DNA of 64,000 bases from positions 14,440,175-14,504,174 of the forward strand of contig JBBCBC010000025.1 in NCBI GenBank assembly GCA_037126765.1, read 5' to 3'. This DNA comes from Stenogyne calaminthoides. Lineage: Eukaryota > Streptophyta > Magnoliopsida > Lamiales > Lamiaceae. Shown piece by piece: positions 1-10,960 of the stretch. Below the pieces are notes generated by a model. It was not told where the DNA came from and did no database searches. It worked only from the letters and a program-made list of their open reading frames with translations. Position 1 is the stretch's first letter. Every line of letters begins with the position of its first letter. The position numbers were made by a program, and so were the translations under genes.

Positions 1-244
1 ATCTGAGCCTTACACTACAACCATTCACGATGGATTGTTCATTTCCATCTAAGTCGTGAATGGTGTACTTTTAGTTACAAGGAACTGTTAATTTAATCTT
101 CTGTGATCTTGGTATCACTAAATTAACTACAATGTAACACGTACTATTTAATGAACAGTTATGCAGTAAATATATGTAACATTCGATGAAGCAGTCAGTC
201 TGATTATACAAAGTAAAAGCATACTTTCCAGTATAATCCCAACA
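1..244. mobile_element. Terminal fragment of PAL-family Copia LTR
   Basis: The stretch ends in CCCAACA and then changes abruptly to SIRE gag sequence. It matches, in the same orientation, the ends of the PAL copies at 22275-23383, 32380-32671 and 33458-34331, and in reverse complement 29015-29300 and 63142-63430. Its last ~50 bases (GTATAATCCC type, preceded by AGTCTGATTATAC) are closer to the 29015 and 63142 ends than to the 32671 end. If the PAL LTR has two distinguishable ends, this is a 3' end in + orientation. The rest of the copy lies outside the window. Confidence 0.8.
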
Positions 245-257
245 GATAAGCAGCAGA

Positions 258-1710
258 ATGATGGAAGTTCTTGAACAAGGACCCATCATCATCTATCAAA
301 TCAACCCAGCTGAAGGAGGTGATCCAGAATATCCAACTGGAGCCAGAATCAGAAAGAGTCCTTCATTGATGGATGCCGAGGAAAGGAAATTGTCCAATCT
401 GGATACTGTAGCCAGACACATCATCATGAAGACGATGGACAAGATAACATGTGAGAAGATCAAGTATCTCAAGACTGCCAAACATATGTGGAATACTCTT
501 GTTGAGATGTGCGAAGGAAACGAACCATAAATCAGCTCGATGGAAGCATAACAATGTCAGTCAACAAGCTTCGTGAACTAGGACGAGAAATGTTTGACAA
601 AGATATGAACTATAAGATCTTGAGGTCCCTGACCAAGAAATGGGACATGAAAGTAACAGTGATAAAGGACTGCCAATACATTGCTAAGATGAAGGCAAGC
701 AATTTGTTTCTCAGTTTAAAGGCCCATGAATTTGACTTGATCGAAAGAGGTCAAGAAGAAGAAGACGAGTCACCTGCTGAAGCCACACGTGCCACATCAA
801 AAGCAGTTTCATTCAAAGCGGCCAGCAGCAGTTCAAAGTCTACTGAACCTATTGGAAATATCATGAGTCAGACTGAACAGATTGCTTTGCTGAGCAGAAA
901 GCTTGAAAGATCCAACATTCAACTGGGAAAATATCGGAAGTTCTACAGAGACTAGCAGAACAACAGAGGAAGAGATAGGAGATCTACTGACAGATCACAA
1001 GAGAGGAATCGTTTTGATGACAGAAGAGATGATTATAGAGATGATCGCATGAAGATAAGAAAAGAGATGATCGTTCTGATGATAGAAGAGACAACAGATT
1101 AGAAAGAAGGAATTCTGATCACATGCAAAATGGGAAGTCACTTGACAGCTCCTACAGAAGAAATGATTCACCTGGCAGAAGAAATTTCATGGAACCTGGA
1201 GCATGTTTCAACTGTCAGAAACTAGGTCACTACAGTGCAGACTGCCCTGATCTGACTTCAAAAGAAAGAGAAGATAAGAGGAACGAAAGAGAGCATATAT
1301 AGAGAGACAAAAAAGCAATGGTTGTTGATACAACCGGAATAGATTACTCTTATCTGCCGTCAGATGATTCTGGTTATTCATTTGTAGAAGACTTCTGCCT
1401 GATGACCAATGCTGATGATTTTGACAACTTCGACGATCTGATGTTCTCATTTGATGACGACATCTACCTCATGGCCAAGGACGCTGATCAATCTGAGGTA
1501 ACCTCTAAAACTTTTGTGTTTTCTGTTTCCACACCTGTTGTGTTGAGCACACCTGCTGAAGAGATTGACCTGCAGCTCTACAATGAGCAATTGCTTGATG
1601 ATCTCTCTAATGTAGTAGACACTTATACAATAGTGGAAGCTGAGAACGATAAGCTGAGGGCAGAGAACATTCAACTAGTTAAAGATAATGCTATAGGTAA
1701 AGTCATTTGA
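258..1710 (+). pseudogene. SIRE-type Copia gag (UBN2-like domain and zinc knuckle), frameshifted
   Basis: Structural capsid-like protein of the SIRE element, which packages element RNA. Three frames make up one gag: 258-530, then 509-955 (helical UBN2-like domain), then a basic Arg/Asp-rich stretch continuing to a CCHC zinc knuckle at about 1201-1254 (C-F-N-C-Q-K-L-G-H-Y-S-A-D-C). A run from 1318 to 1710 is Asp-rich and ends in a short coiled-coil-like segment. Frames change near 510-530 and again near 1050. There is an in-frame TAG at ~953 and another just before 1318. The N-terminus is lost at the PAL junction, so the ATG at 258 is only the first one left. Confidence 0.85.
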
Positions 1711-2711
1711 ATCGAAATCATTTGAGATCGTTTCGAAGATGATCGCAGAGGCGGAAGTTCTGAAAGTCAGCTCTTCTGATCAGAGTAAACTGGTTAAGGA
1801 ACAATAAGCTATCAACAAACAGCAAGCTGATAACCTCATAATCCTCCAAGCTAAGTTTGATGAACTCTTCCGACTGTATGAGAATCTAAAACAAACTGAG
1901 GACAATTTGCGAAAGAAAGTAGAGATTTTTGGAAAAGCTTCTAAAAATGTTGATGAAATAACAAGCTACTTTCGGAAGCCAACTGATAAGAAGGGTATTG
2001 GGTTTGATAGCCCTTCTGGATCCTCATATGTCCAACCTGGTTCACAATCCAAAAGTGAATCTAGAAAGATTTCTGGATAAGATACACGAAATGCCAAATC
2101 TGTATCAAAGAAAGGAAAAAGACATGCTGAACAGGTAAGGAAAATGCCTGATCAGAAAGGGAACATAAATTGACCTCAACTGATCAAGCATCAGCCGAGG
2201 AATCAACAGAAGAATCTTGTTCTTCTGAAGAGACCTCAACCTGATCAGCAGATTAGGAATCAGAAAGGACAACCTCGCAAGGGAAAGTCTGATCTGAAAC
2301 CTAATCAGGTCAAGCTGCCTAATCAGCAAGCTGAGGGTAAACTGCAGAAACCATTTGTGCAAAAAAGATATGAATCTTTTCATGGTAGCAGTCGAACCTA
2401 TCCTTTCAACCAGAAATCTAGGACATCTGCACCAGAACCACACTGGATTAAAAGAAGACAAATTAATCAGAAAAATCCCAAGTCTTCTGATTCATCCAAG
2501 GTTCACACTCATAATCATACTGACCAGAAAGCACATGAAAAGACGTATGATTATGTAGATGCTTATGGGAGACAAATCAGGTCTTCTGATCTTGATGATT
2601 ATCATAGAAGTGCCCTGTTTGTTTGGATACCGAAAGGTAACACTAACCCCTCAGGACCCAATCCTACATGGGTACCTAAATCCTGATTTGATTATAGGTT
2701 CGCGTGGGTTT
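1711..2711 (+). pseudogene. SIRE gag C-terminal spacer, degenerate
   Basis: This continues the gag in broken frames. It is rich in Lys, Gln and Ser, with a coiled-coil-like stretch around 1770-1960 and a Gln-rich tract around 2150-2350. The clearest open piece is 2357-2686 and ends in a Trp-Val-Pro-Lys motif. Long, poorly conserved gag tails between the zinc knuckle and protease are usual in SIRE elements. TGATCAG is frequent here. The reading is cut at 2711 by the Tat element and resumes at 16383. Confidence 0.7.
2707..2711. repeat. Target-site duplication GGTTT, left copy (Tat element)
   Basis: The five bases before the left LTR are GGTTT. The five bases after the right LTR (16383-16387) are identical. 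Five-base duplications are what LTR retrotransposon integrases make, so both element ends are confirmed. Confidence 0.9.
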
Positions 2712-4006
2712 TGTTGCGAGTCGTTTTATTTGGGAAATATGATGTGGCTAATTCGGTGACAACTCACAAACAAAATATGCACGTGTAAAATAAACTGTAA
2801 ATAAGAGGGATTTGTTGACCCAGTTCGTCAAGAAATGACTACTCTGGGGGCATACCAAGCCAGGGATGTAGTATTGCGAGTTTTACACGTACAATATTTG
2901 ATACATCTCATGAAGATGAATCGCTATGGATAAAGATGATTTTGAGAGTTGGTATATGGGTGCTAAGGTTTTTTGTGTGTATGGATGAACTCTCGAATTT
3001 TTTGTGAACCATACACCTCTGGGAAATTTCTGAACCTTTATCTTGTTGTTTTTTCTTCTATTTATAGTACGTCGACAAGCATGAGCTGGTTTGACAAGCA
3101 TGAGCTGGAGACTTCGGGACATGCAAGAATTCATGCAATGCTGCCACCTTTCCAACTTTGTCTTCTAGATTGATCTTTGCTTTTGCTTGTCTATAAGGCA
3201 CTCTTTTGGTCGTCCAAATCAATCTTTTGCTCGACTGAAAGCTTTGTTCGCCCCATAAATCCATATCCATTTTATATCGGAATATTGTTCTTGTCGAGCA
3301 TGTTCTGAGTTCTTCAGGTTGTCTGAGCTCTCAGGTTATCTGAGCCTTGGGGATGTCTGTGCCCTCAGGATATCTGATCATCGAACATACTGACCCCTCA
3401 GGTCGTCTGAGCCTTCAGGATGTCTAAGCCCTCAGGATGTCTGAGCACCGAGCATACTGACCTCTTCAGGTTGTCTGAGTCTTCAGGATATCTGAGTTTC
3501 GAGCATATTGACCCTTCAGGATGTCTGAGTCGACAGGATATCTAAGTGTCGAGCATACTGACCCTTCAGGATGTCTGAGTCTCCTGGATATCTGAGTGTC
3601 GAGCTTACTGACCCCTCAGGATGTCTGAGTCTTCAGGTTGTCTGAGTCCTCAGACTTGTCTGAGTCCTCAAGTTTGTCTGAGTCCTCAGATCACTTGACT
3701 CAACTTATTTGATTCCTTCTTCCCTGATCTGATTGGTTTGACTGACTTTGTTATGTTCTTTTCAGGATCATTTTGCTCGGTCAGTTGTTGAACAACCTTA
3801 GTTGGTAAATGGTAAGCTGGCGAACAAAACTTACTTCACAGGCGAGTATGTTCGCTTGGTTGACAAGTGGCGAGCTGGTCGAACAAACTTGTTTGGTCGG
3901 CGAGCGGCGAGCACACTTGTCCATCAGACATCATTATTTTAATAAATATTACACGTGTCTCTCTTACGTGTTCGATTAATGCTGAATAATTATATCGAAC
4001 ACAACA
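2712..4006 (-). repeat. Tat element 3' LTR (left copy)
   Basis: On + it begins TGTTGCGAG and ends CGAACACAACA; on the element strand it therefore begins TGTTGTGTTCG. It matches 15089-16382 along its whole length. It holds a TATA box on the minus strand (3058-3067) and a degenerate minisatellite (about 3312-3695). Its length differs from the other LTR by about one base, although the minisatellite region differs in many positions. Confidence 0.92.
3312..3695. repeat. Degenerate minisatellite in Tat LTR
   Basis: Roughly 50-bp units repeat here, each containing CAGGATATCTGAG, a CGAGCATACTGACC core and CAGGATGTCTGAG; shorter subunits of TCAGG..GTCTGAG follow. The matching region of the right LTR is about 15690-16070. 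Such arrays in the LTR U3 region can vary in copy number between elements. Confidence 0.8.
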
Positions 4007-4026
4007 ATACCACCCAGCCGGGTCAC
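4007..4026 (-). other. Candidate polypurine tract of Tat element
   Basis: Read on the minus strand, the bases just before the 3' LTR are purine-rich (GGCTGGGTGGTAT, then TGTTGTG). This is where the plus-strand primer of an LTR retrotransposon sits. The tract is short and interrupted by pyrimidines, so the call rests mainly on position. Confidence 0.5.
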
Positions 4027-4125
4027 TTTGTATTCATCATGGGGCCCGACTGTTATAATTTGATTGGGCCATAGTAAGTGTCGTTTCGTATTTTGTGTCG
4101 GATTTTCAAAATTGAACCCGGTATC

Positions 4126-4133
4126 TATAAATA
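4126..4133 (+). promoter_or_regulatory. TATA box for Tat antisense gene
   Basis: TATAAATA lies on the + strand, 166 bases before the ATG at 4292. It is followed by a long pyrimidine-rich leader (about 4150-4200) of the kind common in plant 5' UTRs. It lies inside the element, just past the 3' LTR, and points opposite to pol. This supports transcription of the accessory gene from its own promoter. Confidence 0.55.
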
Positions 4134-5555
4134 CCTCATTTCGCTGCCTCAATCTTTTTTCTTTCTTTTCTTCTTCTTCTTGCTTTCTGTCTTCAATCTC
4201 TTTTGCGTCTAAAAACTTCCGGCGAGGGTTTTATCATTCCGGCGAAGGATCTTTCTCAGGTAACCATTGCATTCTTTCTCTCATTGCGATTATGGCTTCT
4301 TGCTCAAACTCTTCTGTTTCAATAGAATCGGGCCACCATAGTTCCTCTTCCCCCTCTGTCGATAAAATCCCCCGTAGCGACGCTAACGTGCCAGAGACGA
4401 ATGTCTCAGGTTCAGGGTTTCGTTGGCAAGTTCGGCAACCGTTTGTCGTTCTTTCCTCCAATTCCGATGAAGCTTTAAACGAATTGGATAGGGACCTAGC
4501 CCGTAATGATTTTTTGGATGATTCAGATGAGGATTCTTTGCCTCAACCTCAAATTATGTTTAGGGTTGTAGATAGTGTTGATGTGAATAGGGATAATGAT
4601 AATGTGAGGGGGGAAATTTTGATTGTTGGGAATGTAACTGAATCGAACATAGGGATAGGCGGCGAGCAAAATTCTGAACTTGATATACCTGTTGGTGTCC
4701 CTCATAGTCCAACATATAATGAGTATAATGCTCGTTATAGTTTTAATTGGCCCGAGCAACCTCATAGGACTAGGGTTGAAAATGAGTACCCAGCGAGCAA
4801 GATTGCGAGTGTAATAGATGTTGATATGCTCGCTCAATTGTATAGAAACTATGAAACCCCCAAAGATGTCTTTTTCTAGGCACCTGGTCCTGATGAGTGA
4901 GCAGACCAGCCCCCTGAGGGTTGTGTTGCCGTGAATTTGGACACAATGGAAGCCGGCCTTAAGTTTCCACTCCATCCGGCTATCACTCGTTGAATGGAAC
5001 ATAACCATCACGCAGCTGAAGCCGAACGGGTGGCATATGATCATGAGCTTCCTGACTTTGTTCGGCAAAATGAAGCCTAGATATTATCCCTCAGCAGCTG
5101 AACTTGCTCGATTAGTGCATTTGACCCGTCCGAAGGGCGAACATGGATGGCTATTTATGCAAGCAAATGCCAAATGCAAAATCATTGAGGATGTGCCGAA
5201 CAAAATTAGTGATTGGAAGGAGAAATTCTGGTTCATTGGGGGCGATTGGAAGAGCCCGGCCTCTGAAGCGAACGGATGCTCGTTTGGACATCCCCAACGA
5301 TTTTGGGGGTTTATCGCATAAGTATTTTTATGTCTTTTTGTTCTTGGTTTGAACCGATTTTAACTTACTCTTTATTTGAGAATTCCTATTGCGACGGACA
5401 AAGAGACTAACGACGGCTATTTTAGCAGCGTTTGGCAAATTGATCTCGAGTCTCGCTCGGAACGATTTGTGAAGACCCCTAATACCGTAGAACGCAGGAA
5501 GAAAGGAGGGTTTGTTCGTGCCCCTCACCATCTTGTAGTTTGCTTAATCCATTTG

Positions 5556-5675
5556 GTAAGGATTGCCTTTTACATTTGCATAAACTTTGTACTTTTTGCT
5601 CATTGATTCCCTTTCTTCCATAATGAATGGTTTTTTATAACTTTTCCCCTCATTTCATTATTCTCGAGTACTTAG
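5556..5675 (+). other. Candidate intron in Tat antisense gene
   Basis: The donor is ATTTG|GTAAGG and the acceptor CGAGTACTTAG|AGC, with a T-rich interior, 120 bp. Flanking frames contain stops, so joining cannot be checked by frame. Confidence 0.45.
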
Positions 5676-6184
5676 AGCATACCGAGATAGCTCGAAGAAA
5701 AAAGACCTCATGAGCTCGCTAGAATCCAAAAAGTAGCGGGGAGGCTCAACGAGGGTCGAGGAGAACGAAAGGGGTGAGCCGGGCCGAACCCGAAGCATCC
5801 ACGTCGCTCTGCTCGAGAATCGAGCCAACCAAAAAGGACTACTTGTTCGGCCAACTTGGGGCGAAATAATGTGCTCTGTCACCAAAAAGACCAGGACTAA
5901 GTCGATTTAAAAAGGGGCCGTTTAACAAGCTCGGGCATTTAACACGCTGCTTAACAGGCTCGCATTTAGCAATCGATCTTTGTTAGGGTAACCTGACCCC
6001 CTACGGCCGAAGTGATCAGAATGGCCACATCCATGGTCGGTCCGGTCGCGCAGATAGTTGAAATGGAGGTTGGCACGTCTTCTCCACCTCCTGCTGGACC
6101 CCGATCATGGACCCCTTTGAACCCCGAGCTCCGGTCCCCTGAAGATAAATCATTTATGGGATGGGATCCGGCTCGGGTGAACAG

Positions 6185-6263
6185 GTACATTTTGTTCACT
6201 TTATTTCCTTTTTCATTAATTTTGTTCGCTTTGTCATGTTTATTTGCTCGGGTGTTTGTGCAG
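6185..6263 (+). other. Intron in Tat antisense gene
   Basis: A 79-bp stretch begins GTACAT and ends TTTGTGCAG, with a T-rich body. Removing it joins the frame open from 6012 (ends ...DPARVN) to the frame that carries the coiled coil (RLSRLAPLMPN...). The codon is split after its second base and the reading stays open across the junction, which is good evidence that the intron is real. Confidence 0.75.
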
Positions 6264-7700
6264 GTTGAGCAGGTTGGCGCCCTTGATGCCCAATTTGAAA
6301 AATTACTACTGCTCGCCAAGTGTTCGCAAGGTTCCTGGCATTCCCGAGCATGTTCAAAAGGCGTGCGAGACCCCCGTTCGAGCATGGACTACTAAGCTGG
6401 AAGAGGCCACTACGGGTACCACACCTTTGGAAAATATGCGTCTTGGCCTGGTACTCCAGGGCCAATCTATGGTTGTCCTTGAGAAAGTTTATGCTGAGTC
6501 CTCCAATCTCCATGCTAGCTACTTGGCTCTGATCAGGAGTTTTGAAGAGAAGGTGGGCGAGCTGAACAGAGCTCAGGATGAACTGAGGTTGGCTCAAGGA
6601 CAGATTTTCTCGGCACAAGCAGATGCTCGCCAGGCTCAGGAGGATGCTCGTCATGCTCAAGAGAATGCTCGCCGAGCTCGAGTAGTTGCTTTCGCCAAAA
6701 AGCAAGGAGGAGCTAAACCATTCTCAGGAGGAGGTGGTCAGCATACGGAGAGCTCAGGATGAGATGAATGTCGAGCTTCGTAGACTCCGAGCTGACGTTG
6801 AGGCCACGGAAAGTGAGAAGAATGTGCTAGGTCAACAACTCATGATTGCTGAAGAGACCAACACTCGTTTGGGTCTAAAAAATTCAAGGCTGCACAATGA
6901 AGAATATGTTGATTCTATGTCCAACTTCTCCTATATATGTGCCTTTGCTGATGCCATCCGGTCTGCTCGCCATACGCTCACTGGCGAACAAATTGCCCCA
7001 CTCATATCCAGTTTCGGCGAAGATTCGATCGACAACCCACCAGATCGCAACCTTCCAATGTCTGACTTGAACGATCTGTGTGACTTCTCCACTCTTCCTG
7101 AAGGGATCGAGGTTGATGATCCTATCCTGGATGAGGAAGATGGCTCGGATGTGAATATTGCTGATGTTGCTGATCAAGCTCTCGAATCGAGTCGGGTCCG
7201 ATCAAAAAGTGGTCGAACAAAGGGACCTCCCGTGACCGAAAGCAAAATGTACTTCTTTGGAAAGCATCTTGGACCGACCATCTTTGAAGGAGCCATTTGA
7301 TTTGTTCGACATTTCACTTCCGACCACCCCCAACTATGAATTTGCTCCTTAGTATAATTCTTGCTTTGCCGAACAGATGTTGTGTAATTTTTGTCTTCTT
7401 CATTTTTTGCTCGAACAGTTTCTTCTGTACTTATATAATTTTTACTTTCTTCTATTTTGTTCGAACAACTTGAAACTGAATGGTTGAATTTGCATATCAA
7501 ATAGTTTCCTCTAACCTGATCGTTGAGGATGAATGTTGTTGTTAATGAATGATTGATACTTGTGTTGCTTGATGTTTGCTTTGTTGCTTTCTAGTTTATG
7601 CCTCTTTTCTTCTGAATGAATTCGAACATTGGGTTTGCCTATGCCCGCTCCTGACTTCTTCTATTTTTGATTGTCTTATTGACGTTGCAATCGGTTGATC

Positions 7701-7991
7701 GTCTTATTTAGGTGCGACCAGATGGGTTAACTTTATGAACCCCCCCTTTCTTGGTTCGCGATCGTCTTATTTAGGCGCGATCACTTCGTACTAGGGCCGT
7801 CTTATTTAGCTGCGACCCCGCACTCATCACCCGCTTTTGCTATGGGTATCTGTAAGTACTAGTCATTTTTTGCGACTGCGTACCCATTACTCGCTTTTTT
7901 TCAGAGGAATCGAATCTAACTCGTTCGTCGGTGAACATAGACTTGGGCTCGTTTCGTCTTTTTGTTAGGGCCATCCTACTTAGGTGCGACC
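7701..7991 (+). repeat. Four dispersed copies of GTCTTATTTAGGTGCGACC
   Basis: Copies start at 7701, 7764, 7799 and 7973; the second reads GGCGCGATC at its end, the third AGCTGCGACC, and the fourth begins ATCCTACTTAGG. Spacing is irregular (63, 35 and 174 bases), so this is not a simple tandem array. Function unknown. Confidence 0.8.
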
Positions 7992-8758
7992 TCAAATAGG
8001 CTTCAACTAGAAAATCTTTTTAACAAAAAAAATATTTTTGCAAGACATTGTATTCTATTACAACCTTTACATTTGAAGAAGACTATCTATTACACAACTA
8101 TAGACATCAGACTATGGTTTTGAATTTAAACCTTGTCTTGAGTAGACTCGAACTGGCCTCACCTTGTCCACGGAATTGATGTTGACAAGCATGTGGCACA
8201 TCATCCTGTCTACCCTTCTTTAAATAACATGCTCAAGCAGCAGCATCATAAGCATTTGTCCCTCCTGGACAAATTGTGATTATCTTGGCGACTCATCGAC
8301 ATGAGCATGTGGCGAAAGCACGCCTGCCGCTTTATAAAAGTCTTGAGCAAAATCCTCATTCGCGCCCACTATTCATCCCCTTCATAGATGCTCGAGCATC
8401 AAGATCCGTGATATTGCTTCGAGCGGACACCATGACATCCCTCCCCTTCGGAGGAGATTTTGGGGATGCATAGGAGACTAGTGATTTACTACTGCATAAG
8501 CAGTGAGTAACGTGGAGTGACAACCATGACTCTGCCGAGCATCTTGAGTCCTCAACGAGCTTCAACCTGTGCTCGGAGTGTCATATGGGGTATAAAACTT
8601 ATACTAGGACAGATGCTTGATTCAGCAGAATGATAGTTGAATCGAGTGCTGGATTCTTCGTCTGGAGGCATACTGAACCAACTTTCTTTCTATCACTGTA
8701 GTATTTTTTCCTTTTTCATCTGTTTTTTTCTCTGCTTTCTTCAGCTATCAATATGCCT

Positions 8759-8768
8759 CTATTTATAG
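8759..8768 (-). promoter_or_regulatory. Internal LTR-like TATA box on minus strand
   Basis: CTATAAATAG on the minus strand, followed on + by GTACT and AGCTGGTGCTGG repeats, resembles the LTR promoter context at 3058-3067 and 15436-15445 (CTATTTATAGTAC then AGCATGAGCTGG). It could be a decayed LTR copy or an internal promoter that would transcribe antisense to the accessory gene. Confidence 0.35.
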
Positions 8769-9236
8769 TACTATCTCAAGCTGGTGCTGGCATAGCTAGT
8801 TGGTGCTGGCCCTCTTGCTTTTAATTCCTCCTTTTGACATATGTCCGCTTTGAATGCTTCTTTTGACATCTGTTCGGCTTTTTGCCAGCTCTTACTCAAG
8901 GATTGACACGCTCCTTTTTTGGTTGCCACCACTTCTTGACTCGTTTTGACACGTATCTTCTATCTTTAGTATCTAGAAGATTTGTGTCGAACACAATGTG
9001 TTCTTCCTTCATGATTGTCCTGCTCGTCTTAGCTAAATGGCTAAATATGTTCTGCCATTTGTGTTCGATTTTCACCACGTACGATTATGTTCGCCCTGGC
9101 GTTTCACTTCAATTTGTGTGGTTGATTTTGTTCGGCCAGTTATGCTCGTCATTACTGATAATATTTTTTCAAATTCGACGCATTCCACGAGTAGGACAAT
9201 GGGACTCCATTGTGTCTTCAAGTCATATGCCCCGAT

Positions 9237-10074
9237 TTAATAAACGTTAGAAACTCGAATGGACCTTCCCATCTTTCGGTAACACACCACCGATACCTCG
9301 TTGCTCATCTTAAAACCCGGTTCGCCCACATTGAACATGTGTGTTCGGACTTTGGAGTTATAGAACTTTTCTGATCTCTTTTTGTACATGGCATTCTTGA
9401 AATCAACCTCCGTCCTTCTTTCTTCTAATAGGTAGAGTTTTCGCGGGCAGTGCACGGTCATTGATATGCTCTCCAAAAGTCATTGTTCGATGACTTAGAA
9501 TCTTGATTTCTGCGGGTATAACAGCTTCCGCACCAAATGTCAGGGCAAATGGGGTTTCCGCAGTTGATGTTCTGAAAGTTGTTCGATAGGCCCATAAAAT
9601 TTCGGGCAACTTCAAATTTATCCTCCTCCTTGGAATTATCAAGTCGGCCTTGGGGTATGCTTGATAATTTTATTAATGGCTTCAACTTGTCCGTTTGACC
9701 GGGGATATCGGAGTTGAATAATGTTTTTTTATGCCCCAAATGAGCACAATGTTGTTTAATTCACTTCCATCGAACTGCTTGCCGTTATCCATTACTAATG
9801 ATTGGGGAAGCCCAAAACGACAAATGATATTTTTCCAAACAAAGTTCCACATTCTTTGTTCGGTGATTTTGACAATGGCTTCGGCTTCCACCCATTTAGT
9901 AAAGTAATCAACGACAACCACAACATATTTTACTCCCGACGTGCCAGTAGGAAATGGGCCGATCAAATCGATTCCCCATTTAGCAAATGACCATGGGTCA
10001 GAACCCGACACTAGTTCTCGGTGGGCTATGAATAAGTGGGGCATGTTTTTTGTACTTGTGGGCACGACGAGCAT
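9237..10074 (-). pseudogene. Tat integrase core and C-terminus, frameshifted
   Basis: Inserts the cDNA into the host genome. The core is read from 10074: W-S-F-A-K-W-G-I-D-L-I-G-P-F carries the first Asp and V-M-D-N-G-K-Q-F the second. The segment that should hold the catalytic Glu moves to another frame near 9690 (GQTDKLKPLIK). The conserved LPEILWAYRTT and GAEAVIPAEI stretches follow at 9403-9642, and the C-terminal region at 9237-9476 in a third frame. At least two frameshifts, so not functional. Confidence 0.88.
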
Positions 10075-10960
10075 ATCTTGACGAATTTTTGAGGGTCGGC
10101 CAGTAATAGCCTTGTCTGATTATTTTATGTGCCAGGACGAGCCCACCTGTATGGTTTCCACATACTCCATCATGGATTTGCTCCAGAATTACGTGACCCT
10201 CTTCAGGAGTAATACACTTCAATAGTGGAAGTGAAAAACTTCTTTTGTACAAATGCTCGCCTAAGATTGTATAAAGCTGATTGTGTCTGAGACGAGTAGC
10301 TTGTGCCTTATTCTCAGGGAGAAGTCCCTTTTGTAAGTAACTCAAGATTGGAGTCATCCAGGTTTCCTGTTCGCCTGCCACATGGGCGACCAAAACTCTA
10401 GGAACTGATGGCGAACAAGTTGTGACGACCATAATGTCTGTTGTGTTCGTCACTCCTTCTGCTGTTGCCAGGCGTGCCAAAGCATCAGCGAATGAATTAC
10501 CCAATCGTGGTAATTGTTCTATGAAAACTTGTTCAAATTGCTCGAGCAACTCCTTTGCTAATTGCTGATATTGTGCCATCTTTTCGCCTCGGGCCTCGTA
10601 CTCGCCAGTTACTTGATAAACGATTATCTGAGAATCGCTGTAAATCATCAGCCTCTGGATTCCCATTGTCATAGCCATTTGTAGTCCAGCGATCAAAGCT
10701 TCGTACTCGGCTTCATTATTTGTAGCTGGGAAATCAAAACGGATGGTTGTTGTGAATGTTTGTCTAGTTGGGCTAATGAGAACTACGCCTGCTCCAGCTC
10801 TTGAACTTGTTGATGAGCCATCAACATACATATGCCATGGTTGGTCGATAGCTTTTTTGGGCATTTGTGGATATGTCAACTCGACCATAAAATCAGCCAT
10901 AGCTTGGCCCTTCATTGTTGTTCGCGGGGCGAATGTAATGCCAAATTGTCCTAACTCCAC
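9998..10960 (-). pseudogene. Tat second (archaeal-type) RNase H and integrase zinc domain
   Basis: This long open stretch carries a second RNase H after the RT-linked one. Catalytic residues are visible: Asp in YVDGSSTSS, Glu in NNEAEYEALIAGL, Asp in IYSDSQII and Asp in SFADALARLA. This duplicated RNase H is characteristic of the Tat lineage. The integrase zinc-binding region follows (HDGVCGNHTGGL...GYYWPTL), but the two cysteines expected near the end have been lost (RRAHKYKKHA). The start Met is arbitrary because the polyprotein runs in from upstream. Confidence 0.9.

Larger units (their letters stand above)
4292..7300 (+). pseudogene. Tat antisense accessory gene ('putative gypsy type transposon' domain), multi-exon, broken
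   Basis: An extra gene runs opposite to pol, as in Grande-like elements; its function is not known. The start is set at 4292 because it follows a TATA box and pyrimidine-rich leader, although the frame is open from 4064. Ser-rich and acidic N-terminal residues lead to a domain at about 4850-5320 with the recognisable run AGLKFPLHPAI, then QLKPNGW and WKEKFWF, which fits the Pfam family named 'putative gypsy type transposon'. Stops occur at 4877, 4898 and 4991, with a frameshift near 5000. Two GT-AG introns are likely (5556-5675, 6185-6263). The last exon (6264-7300) encodes an Ala/Gln/Glu-rich coiled coil and an acidic tail, with one frameshift near 6700. A missing GT at about 5323 may mark a decayed splice donor. 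Confidence 0.7.
7301..9236. other. Non-coding region between Tat pol and antisense gene
   Basis: I see no convincing gene here. The first ~200 bases are T-rich and could be the 3' UTR of the antisense gene. Four copies of a 19-base motif lie at 7701-7991. At 8759-8768 there is a second copy of the LTR TATA box context on the minus strand. Short open frames at 8276-8473 and 8882-9250 have no recognisable content. Confidence 0.6.
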
